Notes: generated by a model not told the origin, from the letters alone. A stretch of 64,000 nt of DNA from Chlamydoabsidia padenii (GCA_025330725.1 JAIWND010000015.1:734105-798104); one strand, 5' to 3'; counted from the first letter of the stretch, positions 37,904-49,249 are shown. A program made the numbers and translations.

Positions 37904-38215
37904 ATGACCCACAAAGAAGGTGATGTTGTTAACGAGAAAATCGAACTCGACTTGACAGATGGTAAAGAAGGATGGAAGGCCGAGTCGCAGAAAAGCAGTG
38001 ATTTGGAAAGTATCATTTCAGATGATAGCTATGACCCCAACTTGGAATGGACACCAGAAGAAGAACATAAAATAGTTTCAAAGATAGATATACGATTAAT
38101 GTCCTTTGTCCTGTTGATGACCTTTGTCTTGAATATGGATCGAACTAATATGTGTAAGAACATGATTTTTTCAAATCCCGAAATAGTTTAAATCCCGGCA
38201 CTTTTCTCACATCTT

Positions 38216-38263
<48 letters not shown>

Positions 38264-39970
38264 GCCAATGCCGTCTCAGATAATCTTGCTGCTAATCTTG
38301 GATTCAACAACGATGGTGTGAACACAGGTGTTCTTATACATGCTAGTAAGTCTCTTCCTCATATTCTGCCGTGCACTTGTACTAACTAACTGACTTTTTT
38401 TTTTTTATTATTATCTCTAGTCTTCTTCACAGTGGTGACACTTCCCAATAATGTTTTTGTAAAAAGATTCGGTGCTCATCTATGGATCCCTATTCTTATG
38501 ACTTCTTGGGCAATAGTGACTTGGGCTCATATCTTTATCACTGTAAGTTGGATATTTCTTTAATTTGTTTAAATTTGTTAATGCTTGCTCACTCGTCTCT
38601 CTTTTTTTACTGAAACATAGAACTTCTCCACCTTCCTTACTGTTCGTGCCTTTATTGCGATAACTGAAGCTGGCTTTATTCCGTCGTGCTTGGCCTATTT
38701 GACTGGATTCTATACATCTAGAGAATTACTTACTCGTCTATCCTGGTTTTGGGGTAAGCATATATATATATATATATATAATAACAGACAAGATTTAAAA
38801 TGGTTATTAACATACTTTCATTAGGTATTCAATCATTCGCCAGTGCCTTCTCGGGTTTGATCTCATTTGGTGTATTCCAACTGGCGGGAATAGGCGGACT
38901 TTATGGATGGAAATGGCTATTCCTGATCGATGGAATATTTACTCAAATAGTAGGTTTTATCGCCTTCCTCTACCTTCCTATAGGACCTGGCCATACCTCG
39001 ACGGTGCTTTGGGGAAAGAAGGGATGGTTTACTGACCGCGAACGCAAGATTGCTGTCACTCGACTGATTCGCGACGATCAAACCAAGACACAACAAACAC
39101 AACGGGTGCAATGGTCCGATGTTAAACTGGTGTTGAGCGATACTAAGGTCTGGACCCATATGATCATCACCTTCCTCGGTATTATGCCTGTCACACCCAT
39201 CGGTACTTACTTGCCCACCATGATCCATTCTTATGGTTTCGACGTCACCGTCGCCAATCTGTTGACTGCACCATCGTTTATCATTGGTCTGACCATCTCC
39301 ATCCTTGTTGCTCGACTCTCTGAACGGGTTGGTTATATGGGTCTTTTTGCTGCTGCTCAGGTCTTATGGGGTACATTGGGCTATTTGACTTTAATCTTGG
39401 CGCCTGATAATACTGGTCGATGGGGAATGTATGCTGTTGTGCTCTTCACTGCTTCTACTCCTTCTTACCATGGGATGCATATTGCTTGGTAAGGTGCGGG
39501 TGTGGGTGTTAATGGGTATAATACTAATTCACTAACTTGATTGTTGATTTACATATGTAGGATGTCTGCAAATCTCGCCCCGATCGGAAAAAGAACATTG
39601 GCTCTGGGTGCTATTATTGGCTTTGCAAACATCTGCGGTGTACCTGGATCTCAAATTTATCGTAAGTAGGCATTATGTAGTATGACATTTGACTTGGACG
39701 TATAAATTGACATTTTTTTTTTCTCCTTTGTGAATGTCTTGTGTACTAGAAATGAATGATGCGCCAAGATATCGCCGTGGTAATTGGATTCTTGTCGGCA
39801 TCAGTATTACTTGCGCTGCCTTGCTTATCTTACAACACTTCCGGTACAAGTATACCAACCAACGTCGTGAAAAGATTTGGAATGCGATGACTGAAAACGA
39901 GCAAAGAAACTATCTGGCAACAACCAAGCACCAAGGTAGTAATAGATTAGATTATAGGTTTGATATTTAG
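37904..39970 (+). CDS. MFS transporter, Dal5-like anion:cation symporter family
   Basis: About seven exons from MTHKEGDVVNEKIELD to RLDYRFDI. The hydrophilic N-terminus with SDDSYDPNLEWTPEEEHKIVSKIDIRLM leads into TM1 (FVLLMTFVLNMDRTNM), the classic start of Dal5/ACS transporters. Twelve hydrophobic segments follow in two halves, separated by the loop FTDRERKIAVTRLIRDDQ. The C-terminal half includes GRWGMYAVVLFT, ANLAPIGKRTLALGA and the ICGVPGSQIYQ segment typical of the family. These carriers take up organic acids, allantoate or vitamins at the plasma membrane; the substrate here cannot be read from sequence. Intron 1 has 42 T and two promoter-like elements (38170-38198). Confidence 0.88.
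38170..38198 (-). promoter_or_regulatory. Two promoter-like motifs inside MFS intron 1
   Basis: TTTCAAATCCCGAAATAG and TTTAAATCCCGG occur back to back in the intron, opposite to the gene. An alternative internal promoter is possible. Confidence 0.3.
38218..38259 (+). repeat. Run of 42 T before the acceptor of MFS intron 1
   Basis: An uninterrupted T tract ends two bases before the ATAG acceptor. Confidence 0.9.
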
Positions 39971-40433
39971 GTCTAATCTACATAACATACTTTCTACCTT
40001 CCTTTGTACTGTATTGTATTATATCATATATATATTTATATAAATATCTTTTTTTTTATCCTAATAAATTATATTATTCTTTTTATTCATCAATCAATGT
40101 CTTTGGGAAGGGGGGATGTTCGTCTACCATCACTCTCTCACCATCTGCATCATGCATTTATCTCGAGAGATGAAATTCAACTCCCGCAGCCTTTTTTTTT
40201 TGGTGGTGGTTATTCATGCTTCCACCCTACTATCTAAAGCTCACGTATTGGTTGCTAACAAAGCCTCTAGGCCAAATGACACGATCCGATCATTTACTCT
40301 GCCTCGCTATGTTTGTTCAACCATGACATATATTAAACGGAGGGTCCTGCTTGGAAGGTGCCTATCAGATGTACTTGTGATTGGCTCGCAAGCCACACCG
40401 CTGGGACAGAAATGCTCATGGGGGTGGTGAAAG
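39971..40433. other. Intergenic, no gene seen
   Basis: TA-rich 3' UTR of the MFS gene, then ordinary sequence up to the bS16m promoter. Confidence 0.35.
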
Positions 40434-40446
40434 TCGGGATTTGAAT
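40434..40446 (+). promoter_or_regulatory. Promoter-like motif TCGGGATTTGAAT upstream of bS16m
   Basis: One of the best copies of the recurrent element, in gene orientation, 84 bp before the ATG and followed by a T run. Confidence 0.55.
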
Positions 40447-40529
40447 CACTTTTTTTTTTTTGTTTTTTTATAGAATCCTGTGGGACAACTTTCTTTTTCT
40501 TTTCTTTCATTCTTTTTAAATATCCCATC

Positions 40530-40917
40530 ATGGTTGTCCGCATTCGTCTGGCCCGACATGGTCGCCGCAATTTACCTTATTATCACATAGTTGTTGCTAA
40601 TGCACGCACCGCACGAAACAGCAAACCTTTGGAACAAATCGGCACCTTCAACCCCATTCCCAACGAAAACGGACAAAAGGCAATCAATCTCAACTTTGAA
40701 CGTGCGAAATACTGGTTGACAGTTGGTGCTCAACCTTCAGAGATGGTGGAAAAAATTCTTGTCCAGGTAAGGAGAAAGGATCAATGGGTTAGGAACACTA
40801 ATGTAACGTACACGATTGTTACTTTTTTTTTATAATTAGGCCGATCTTATACCTCAAGCACCCAAGCCATGGATGAAGGAAGCTGCCAAACGATTCCAAC
40901 AAGAAGCAAAGCAATAG
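40530..40917 (+). CDS. MRPS16: Mitochondrial small-subunit ribosomal protein bS16m
   Basis: Exons 40530-40766 and 40840-40917 encode 104 residues. The start MVVRIRLARHGRRNLPYYHIV and the segments EQIGTFNPIPNENG and INLNFERAKYWLTVGAQPSE are signatures of bacterial-type S16. It binds 16S-like rRNA in the mitochondrial small subunit. The length agrees with the family and the second exon ends in a Lys/Ala-rich helix. A canonical AATAAA lies near 41097. Confidence 0.95.
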
Positions 40918-41804
40918 GATGGTTATACTCTCTCCCTTTGGTCAGTTAATTAGTTGTTGGATCTTTTCTCCCCTTAAACACATACACACTTTTTTACTAC
41001 TTAGACAAATGTATATAGTATCCTTTTTTTTTACACGTTAGCTCCCCCATCTCATCTTCCCATCTTCACCTTTTGATTGTAACAACATATTCCTTAAATA
41101 AATAAAAGATCAAACCTGTAATCATTTATGTTTATCAAGTGGAGTTCGGTCTCACCTAAAAGGGAGTTATATGGAATTTAGAAACTACCATTGCTTAATC
41201 ATTGATTATCTACATCAAGCCAAGCTTCTTTTTTTTGGGGGGGGCGCCTCTATATGATACACATTTATGATTTACTACTTTAACCATTTTACTTTATGAC
41301 CCGGACTTTAGACAGGTGGGTAGTTTTGTACATAATGAAGTTGCGGAGGCTCCAATTGATGACACTGGCCCCGCTATTCAAACCATCCTAGTATAAGGAT
41401 GATAAATATATGTTTGATAGTGATACGCATCCGGAAATACAAAGAAGGATATAGTACAAGATTGGAAAAAACTCCAGCATGAATATCGGGATTTCAAATT
41501 TGAGTGGGGAGAAAAAGGATCTCCCCCTTTTTTTGAAGGTGGTTGGATAAATCAATGTTCGATGAGCAGAGCTCGTAAGTCCAAAGGGAATGGGAAAGTT
41601 AGCTCTGATTAAAAAATTTGTCAAGGGAAAAATCCTGCAACGAGTGAAGGGGTAACGAATTTTTGTTGAATGAAATATCAGTTAGTATTATGTGGAAGTA
41701 TGTGATTTCCCTCTCTTTTTCACTTACCGTTGGCCGAAGCCCCGTACCCTTCCCTCTCAAAGGAGAATTGCCAACCATATTCTCATTCCAAGAATTGACC
41801 AACA

Positions 41805-41863
<59 letters not shown>

Positions 41864-41938
41864 GTTAAAGGGGTGGACATCCTTAAGGAAAGTTGACAAA
41901 CCTCTTTTATAAGATGTGAAAAAGAAAAAATAAGATGA
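40918..41938. other. Intergenic with GTT microsatellite
   Basis: 3' UTR of bS16m, a TCGGGATTTCAAATTT element near 41477-41492 with no called gene at the usual distance, and a (GTT)n tract. No credible gene. Confidence 0.4.
41806..41862. repeat. (GTT)n microsatellite
   Basis: About 18 perfect GTT units. Confidence 0.9.
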
Positions 41939-42133
41939 TCAAAACCCATACATTGTCAAATTATAACAGCCACATACAGGACATTGGCCATCACAGTTCG
42001 CATTAATGAAATGACGCCTACAGGAAGCCACTGGGTCTAATGTTTTCCCTAATCGACGAAAAATTAAATTTACTCCGAGTGAAGGTTGGCGAATGAAGGC
42101 TGGCGGGGTTTGCAAACTTAATTCACACCCCGC
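41939..42133 (-). pseudogene. C-terminal fragment of a Cys-rich (RING-like) protein
   Basis: An open minus-strand frame without an ATG reads FIRQPSLGVNLIFRRLGK and then a Cys/His cluster CRRHFINANCDGQCPVCGC before its stop. The spacing CxxH...C...CPVC resembles the second half of a RING or related zinc finger. Its upstream end runs into repeat copy A1, where a stop closes the frame, so the rest of the gene appears lost or replaced by the repeat array. A spliced exon of a larger gene is the alternative. Confidence 0.3.
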
Positions 42134-42992
42134 TTACCATCGCCTTGAATCCTTGACAAGTGATGCTCATGACAAAAGTGAACATGAGCATTCCTTAGCC
42201 AATTCCCAAAAAACTTTACATAATGGTCATTGTACCAAGTACCTTGTATGGAGCATTATAGTCTCAAGACCGTTTTAACCCGACTTTTGTAAATAAAAAG
42301 GATGTGGAATGATTATTGACACACAAGATAAAACTTAATTTAAAAACCCGCTTACCCTCACCTTGAATCTTAGGAGAGCTCTACTGCCTCAATGAACAAG
42401 TGATGCTAATGATTAAAGTGACCATCAGCATTCCTTAGCCTATTTCCAACAAAATTTACATAATGGTCATTGTACCAAGTTAGTTGTATGGAGCAGTATA
42501 GCCTCAAGATTGTTTTACCCTGACTTTTGTAAAAAAAGGATGTATGTGGGATGAAAATGGACAGACGAGACCAAACTTATTTCAAAATCCGCTTACCCAC
42601 GCTTTGAATCTTGGGAGTGCTCTACTGCCTTGATGGACAAGTGATCCTCATGACAAAAGTGACCATGAGCATTCTATAGCCTATTTCCAACAAACTGTAC
42701 ATAATGGCCAATGCATCAAGTCCTTTTTATGGAACTATATAGTCTTGCGATCGTTTTGACCTGACTTTTGTAAAAAAAAATAAAAAAATAAAAAAAGAGG
42801 ATGTAGAATAAAGAAGAACCAGATTTCATTTTCAGATCCCGCCTGCCTCTACTCGCTCCATTGTCAACGAATGCTAATGATTAAAGTGGCGATGTGGACA
42901 CTATAGCATATTTCCAACTCAAGTCACCGCAAAAGCCAAGCTCCAAGACCCTTGTGCCAATATGTTCAGGCTTGCGATGATTTTTACCTTTT
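42117..42992 (+). repeat. Left array: three A units and one B unit
   Basis: A1 (about 42117-42303) lacks the GAGAGCTCTACTGCC block. A2 (42316-42557) and A3 (42558-42811) are full units of about 240 bp in direct tandem. B1 (42820-42992) shares only the core with A: TTCAGATCCCGC, then ATGCTAATGATTAAAGTGG and TATTTCCAAC, followed by its own tail AAGCCAAGCTCCAAGACCC. Each unit opens near a variant of the promoter-like motif. Confidence 0.85.
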
Positions 42993-43642
42993 CTTTGCGG
43001 TGAAGTTTTTTTTTTTCCCCAGACGAAATGAAACTCCATCAAATCGGTGAAATGCATGAATGGAAGACAGCGGCGCACAGAATTCCAATTGAAAGACTAA
43101 CTTATAGGAAAGTCATCCTTCTCTCTTTCAATCCTTATATATCATTCTTTTTGTCAGGATTCGAAGTTTTGCATAAATGTAGATTTCCCTGCAAGCATGA
43201 TTCATCGTGCAATTTACAAGATAAATCGTGGTTGTTTTGTTTCCTTGTTTTTTTACCTTGATAGATAAAATCAAGACATGCAGTCAGAGTGAAGCCATGT
43301 GGATGCATCAAGGCTATTGTTCATATTTAAAAAACGCTCCTTTTAAATCCATATATGAGAATGAGGAAGTCCAACAAAAAACCATATAATGTAATTGGGT
43401 AATTAGCTGTACAGTACGTCGAAAGTTCATTATTCCTGACAATTTAAAAGACAGTAATGGGTAGTGAATAAGACAAGTGCTTTTATTTAATAAGATTATA
43501 TAGATATTTATAATGTATGGTCTATGGGGCATAAGGGATAATAACCAACACAATATGACAATATAATAAACACTACTGTAATGATATAAAAGAAGCCAGG
43601 TCATTAATTACAATTTTTTCTTGCTTGATTAACTTGAGTTCG

Positions 43643-43925
43643 TCAACAGCAACCATAACAGAATTTGCCTTTCAGTGCCACCGAGTCCTTCTTGATAGTG
43701 CGTTGTAGCAGAATATACCAACTAAAAGCTTGCCCTTCCAATACAGCTTGAAGCTCTTCCACCATTTGCACAGAGGTATAACCAAAGAATTCCGCCAAAG
43801 ATTCGTATCTTGCCATCCACTGCTACGCTTCCGTTGAAAAAGTTGGAAATCTAGCTCGTCGTTGTAGTTCCAAGTAGGTGTTGGAGATGATCTTGTCATT
43901 CATGTCGTTCCTTGCCCCATTACAT
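43643..43925 (-). pseudogene. Broken coding fragment, weakly gag-like
   Basis: One minus-strand frame reads DMNDKIISNTYLELQRRAR, has an in-frame TAG (43823-43825), then continues QWMARYESLAEFFGYTS, VEELQAVLEGQAFSWYI and KGKFCYGCC to TGA at 43643. The E..L.L.G.A..WY pattern recalls retrotransposon capsid domains, but the match is weak. The stop makes it non-functional as written. Confidence 0.35.
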
Positions 43926-44420
43926 CAAACAAGTATGCAATAGCCAATAAGAAGTCAACGCCTACAACCAGATGAAATATGATTAATAACCTTGTCTTTT
44001 CTTGTTTTTTCTTCTTCTTTACTTACTTCGTACCAGAAGCAAAGAGAGACCACGAAACACCCGAGAAAACAACCAAGGAAGAAAGCCCGACCATAACGCA
44101 AAAAGATAAGCCTGCAATAAGGGCAAGAAGAGCGATTAGTAACATTGTCTTTTCTTGTTTTGTTTTTTCCTTTACTTACCATAAAGTTCCCATAAACATT
44201 GCACATCATGATCCATCCCCAAGAATCAAATGGAGCGCCGTAACTGGTGGCGAATGCAACAAGCCCGAGAATAGGTAGATCCACATTAATGCTTCAACAT
44301 ACCAGGCATCCCGCTTTACCAGCACAACCCATTCGCTAGCAGATCCAGGTTTGGAACAAGACACGATGTCGCCTACGTCCTGCCACGGCAAAAAGGCTAG
44401 GCCTAATCACTATTCTACAC
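43926..44420 (-). pseudogene. Spliced membrane-protein remnant
   Basis: Two minus-strand introns (about 43962-44031 and 44112-44178) have gtaagtaaa donors, TTACTAAT-like branch sites and ag acceptors. The exons between them encode hydrophobic segments: GWIMMCNVYGNFM, then AYLFALWSGFLPWLFSRVF and VDFLLAIAYLFDVMGQG. Upstream, the frame starting PWQDVGDIVSCSKPGS overlaps the first membrane segment one base out of frame, so at least one frameshift is needed. The two introns resemble each other in sequence. Family unknown. Confidence 0.35.
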
Positions 44421-45241
44421 AAAGGTAGCCGCCTCGCAAAATCTGCCAACTTATCCATTTGATTACTAACAGGAGACTTCACATATCAGAGGCAAAGAGG
44501 GAGCCTAAACCTAGTGTGAATAATTAACAATTCAGTTAGAGTATAAAACAGTAACAATTTTGGCAGAGTATCATTCAAGATGCATTGACTTACCTTTATG
44601 ACCAGAGTCACAATAAGAGAGAGGAAGCCATGAGATTACATCCACCAGAAAACAAGTTTTTCATATAGACAGCCATTAGGTGATTCATTGATTACTTTTG
44701 TGTGAATTAATCCATCTTGTTATCATGGCCAGCAATAGGAATGAGTGCGGGGGACAACTTGTCTGTCAAGCACAGGTTCTTGGGGGGGGGGAGGTTTAAA
44801 GGGGAGGTTTTTGTATAGGGGAGTTCAAAAAAAAAAAAAAAAAAAAAAAGAGGAAAGAGAAGGAAAGAAAAGGAATTTTAGAAATCGCGTTTTTATAGTT
44901 GGCAATGTGGCGGGATTCTAATGACTTGTCGGAAAAGCATTTCTTTCTTCTTTGCCTTCCCATTCCAAAGACAATCAACTTGGTCCTCTTCGACAAGGAA
45001 TTCCCATTTGTTGTAACGATTGAATGATGAAGATAAACAAAAAGAGGTGACGAAGCAACTGACTGTGGTAGTGATGGGCTCTCTTGGAAATTATCCAAAC
45101 AGGATCAACAGGCAAAGTTAAAAGAAAGGCACAAAGAGAAAGTAGTAGTAATGTATACAGTCTCTTTCTTCTTGGACAATCACTTTACCCAGGACTCTAA
45201 TACTAATGCTTTTCAAGTCATGATGTAGAATTGATACCTAC

Positions 45242-45371
45242 CAATTGACCCTGGACGAATCTCTTTTTTATCTGATACAACAAACTGGGAAAAAGGATGA
45301 CGTTCTCTGAATGGAATGCAATAGGCTTTGGTTGAAAAAAAGAATAATGCTATTGCAAACGCGGTAGACAT
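45242..45371 (-). CDS. Possible secreted-protein first exon
   Basis: An ATG at 45371 begins MSTAFAIALFFFSTKAYC, a good signal-peptide shape (hydrophobic core, then Ala-Tyr-Cys), followed by IPFRERHPFSQFVVSDKKE. The exon ends at a gtaggt donor (45241). Downstream exons are uncertain; a tttccaag acceptor near 45085 opens a frame with a hydrophobic stretch (LFLFIFIIQ). It lies in the centre of the inverted-repeat island. No family is recognised and the gene may be dead. Confidence 0.3.
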
Positions 45372-45767
45372 TGTGGGTTTACTGGGTGGTCAGGTGCGAC
45401 GATGGTACAGCTCTTGATTGCAACTGGGGATATATTTGGATGTCAAATCAATCATTGGTCCAATGGTGGTAGATTAGTTTTAGATTAGTTTTATTATATA
45501 TATAGTATTATATTCAATCTTAATGTCAATAAAGTCTTGTTTTATCATATATTTGCTGGTTAATATAAATACGTTTATTAATGAAGGAGTTTCTATCATG
45601 ACTGATTTATGTATCACGATGGATAACACCTATATACATGATGAATCGTATAAAAATTCATGCTTTTTTTGTGCTCGTGCAATCAAAATAACCTGGACAG
45701 CTAATTGGTTTTGTTACTTCGTCCTTTTTTTTTTTTTTTTTCTTACAAAGTACAGGTAAAAGTCACC

Positions 45768-46665
45768 ACAAGTCTGGACTGACCGATATAAGGGTCTTAG
45801 AGCTTGGCTTTTGGGGTGACTTATGTTGGAAATATACTATAGTGTCCACATCGACACTTTACTCATTAGTATCCGTTGACAATTGGAGCGAGTAGTGCTT
45901 TTCCAAATCTAAGCAGAGGCAGGCGGGATCTGAAAATGAATAGAAGTTTGGTCTCGTCTGTCCACTTTTAAAACGATCTTGAGGCTATCTTGCTCCATAC
46001 AGTGGACTTGGTGCATTGGCCATTATGTAAAGTTTGTTGGAAATAGGCTAAGGAATGCTCATGGCCACTTTTGTCATTAGCATCACTTGTCCATTAAGGC
46101 AGTGGAGCTCTCTAAGATTCAAGATGAGGGTAAGCGGGTTTTAAACTAAGTTTTGTCTTGTGTGTCAATTTTTCATTCTGCAACTTTTTTTTTTTTTTTT
46201 TTTTTTTTACAAAAGTCAGGGTAAAACGATCTTGAGACTATATTACTCCATACAGTGGACTTGGTACAATAGTCAATATGTAAACTTTGTTGGAAATAAG
46301 CTATAGAATGCTCGTGATCACTTTTGTCATGAGCATAACTAGTCCATTGAGCCAGTAGAGCTCTGTCAAGGATTCAAGGCGAGGGTAAGCGGGGTGTGAA
46401 ATAAGTTTATTCTTCTGCCAATTTTCAAAACACAAAGTAAACTCGTAAATTCATCAATCCAAATCATCTCAAACTTGACATGACTGACATAAGGACCTGA
46501 GCGCTTGGCTATTGCGGTAAATCATGTTGTAAATACATCATAGATGACACATATCCATTTTAATCATTAGCACAGGTTGTCAGTTGGGTGAGTAGCCCTC
46601 ATTTTGATCATGACTACATGCTACGGCAAATTGAAACTGGGCGGGATTTAAAATCATGTTATGTT
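45768..46665 (-). repeat. Right array: B, A, A, B units on the minus strand
   Basis: B (45768-45957), A (45958-46183), A (46200-46430) and B (46455-46665) are reverse complements of the left-array units. Visible shared words include GCGGGATCTGAAAATG, AATGCTCATGGCCACTTTTGTC and GGCAGTGGAGCTCTCTAAG. A T run of about 26 bases separates the two A units at 46185-46208. Confidence 0.85.
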
Positions 46666-46888
46666 ACTTTTGATGAGAGTAAGACCGATCCACTTGTTCA
46701 ACCCTATTACGCCTAGGTTATTCTAATGTGTATATAATAGTAAAACAGGGAGCATTTCGAGAATCATACAAAGACAAGTTGTTTATTGATATGTTAACAT
46801 GTTTATTTTTAAAAGAAAGGTATACACAAATAACGAGATACATGATGATAATAATAAAAAAAGTGTTTTTAAGTAAGGTATATATAAT

Positions 46889-49249
46889 TTAAACTAGATT
46901 GTTGATGGATTCATGACGCTGTGTTTCAGACATGAGTCGTAAAAGGCTGGGTAGATTCATATCGTGTGCATAGTAAGTGTCGGTGGCTGATTCGTTGATA
47001 ATTCCAGGCAAAGTAGGATCCATGTGACAGTTTGTTGATAGCTTGGACAAGGCTATGGATGGTTTTCTTCTTGGTGATCGTCGAGGAATAGGAGGAGGAC
47101 CATTCAAAGATAGCTTTTCCAAATGATCTGGTTCAAGTCCCATGAGCGCCAATACCCGTTGTTCGATCTGTTGTTCGTCGTCGTCATCATCATCACCACT
47201 GTCATTGGTATCCATAACCCTGCTATTGTGTTGATCCATCATAGGAAAGAATGAAGTGCGATGGTCCTTTCGTATTACATCCCATTCCATTGTGCCATCT
47301 TCCATTTCCCGTAGTTCAAGACCTTCAAGATAAGATACATTGTTGTCTCGTTGGTTGGAGATGGGTGTTGATGCAAAGGATGAAGACGAGGAAGAGGAGG
47401 CGGCCGATGTGGATGATCGTGGTGATAATGTGGGTGTCTGCCTAGTCAATGGTGGAATAGGTGGCAGTCTTTTACCGTACCGATAAGAATATGATTGAGA
47501 TAGTGGAGGTGATGGTGATGGTGGATTGGGTGCCGGTCGATGGGGTCGATAGTGTGCCATAACATCAGTAAAAGTGTCGAGATGATTATTACTGTTGTTC
47601 GATCCTTCCGAGTTTACATAGATCACTGTCCTTCGCACGAGTTTTTTGGTAGCTGCTGATGGTTGCATATTGACAACCTTGGTAGTGTGCCGCCTGGCTG
47701 GTGTATTCTTGATGACATTAGAGAGCAGGTGAGATATTTTTCGTCGTCGACCGTCCATAGAAGTTGCTGTGAAAAGAGATGCATCATCGTTTGACAGGGT
47801 ATGTATAGTGTCATTGTCGAATGCTGTTGCAACTACTTGAGCTGCTGTGGTGATTCCATCTTCTTCAATTGGTGTATTGCTGAGGGTCGTTTTTGGTATT
47901 TGCTGCTTGTAATGATTTGCCGCTGTTGTACTGAGACTTCGCATGATGCCTCGGATGGGGTTGTTGCTGCCAGATGATGTTGATAATGATCTTGCTGGAG
48001 TATCTGGTGATATCCTTTTTGATGTAACAGATGGTGATGGTGATAATGATGCTAATGATGCTGATCTACCAATATTGCTTATGAATTCAGGTATCATTTT
48101 ACTGTGGCCATGAGGAGAATACATGTGTTGTTGTTGTTGTTGTTGATTGTTCAAGTAAAGATGATCATTCTTCAAAGTCGATGATACAAAAGAAGAGGTC
48201 GCTTTGCTTGATGATGAAGAGTCAATCGGTGCTGAGTGGAAGGGTTTCTGCCGATAGTTGGTGCCGTAATCCCATTCCAAATCTGTACCTTCGAGATCAA
48301 AGATTTCTTTAAACCTTGAGGATACCACCGCTTTGTTTACAGAGGATGATGTTGGCCGATCAGTAGGTACACCAGGAAGATCATCGATTGCACTATGTGT
48401 TTCCATCTGTTCTTGTTGATGTTGTATGTTTGTTTGTATTTTCAATCGTGGTACCAAAGAAGGAGTGGATGAGGGAGGGCTTGGGAAATCTAATGTGGAC
48501 AAAAGTAAAAGGTTAGTTCAACTGCAAACTGATCATCACGCATGTTGATATCTTACCAATGCAGTCAACAGAATAAGAGGAATTCCCAATGCTAGTACAA
48601 TCATCCTCGTGTTGCCTTGTAAAAATCGAAGAAGAGGATCCATTGTGGTAATTTGTAAATGGTAAGCAAGTTGGATTATTATCATTGGCCTTGTTGGTTG
48701 TCGAAATTGAATCGCCGCCGTAATCAGTTGATGCTGTCTCCGGTATTATGGTCAGTTCAGAAGAAGGTTGTTGGTGGCAAAGATATGGTGTCGTATGTTG
48801 TGGTATCAGTGTATGTTCATCCATGCCGTCTCCATATACATGGTGAGTTTCCAGTGATGATGGTTGGTCATTAATTGTCGGTCGTGAGTCCATTATCATC
48901 GTTGTCTCAGGGGATTCAAGCGAAGGCTTGTCTTCCAAGTGAGGTGCTGACAGGTTGGACAAGCACCCTACAAACTTCAAAAAAAAAAAAAAAAAGTAAA
49001 CTGTTATTAGTATTATGTGACAAGTATATAATAATAAAGGCAAATGTTGTTTACCTGTGCATGGTTATCATAATTGGGAAAAGTGAATGGTCCGTGATCA
49101 AAAGGAGTTGTTGGAGAGGTACCATTACTACTTGCAGAATCAGGAGCACGTTGATTAATAACGTCAATGCCATGTCCAAGATAACGTCCCTTTTCTTTGT
49201 GTTGTATTTGAGATACCGTTGGAATAACGGTATAAGGATTGAGGGTCAT
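46889..49249 (-). CDS. Ser/Pro-rich protein of unknown function
   Basis: Three exons: 49055-49249 (MTLNPYTVIPTVSQIQ), a middle exon ending near 48557, and 46889-48490 (DFPSPPSSTPSLVPR to the stop). The last join (GACTGCATTG to ATTTCCC) is clear. The first join is not: the nearest acceptor at about 48968 gives the wrong frame, while an acceptor at cccctgag (about 48908) keeps it. The protein is mostly disordered, with poly-Ser, poly-Gln and Asp runs and proline motifs such as RLPPIPPLTR and PPPIPRRSPRRKP that could bind SH3 domains. A conserved-looking core is FKEIFDLEGTDLEWDYGTNY. No known domain is recognised. A TCGGAATTTGAATA motif lies 82 bp upstream. Confidence 0.6.

Larger units (their letters stand above)
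42117..46665. mobile_element. Foldback-like element: inverted arrays of A/B repeats around a 2.8 kb centre
   Basis: The left arm (plus) runs A1, A2, A3, B1 (42117-42992). The right arm carries the same units on the minus strand: B at 45768-45957, A at 45958-46183, A at 46200-46430 and a further B at 46455-46665. Read inward, both arms have the order A, A, B, so the island is a large imperfect palindrome. Long terminal inverted repeats built from tandem direct repeats are the hallmark of foldback-type and Galileo-type DNA transposons. The centre (about 42993-45767) holds broken coding sequence but no transposase that I can recognise. No target-site duplication could be fixed because the outer ends are uneven. 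Element status is inference; the repeat geometry is directly visible. Confidence 0.55.

Noticed and set aside
41599..41949. Minus-strand ORF with a poly-Asn tract
   Set aside because: It exists only because of the (GTT)n microsatellite; the flanks are not protein-like.
44796..45098. ORF MDNFQESPSL as a gene
   Set aside because: It ends in a Phe run made by the A homopolymer at 44827 and conflicts with the splice signals of the signal-peptide exon.
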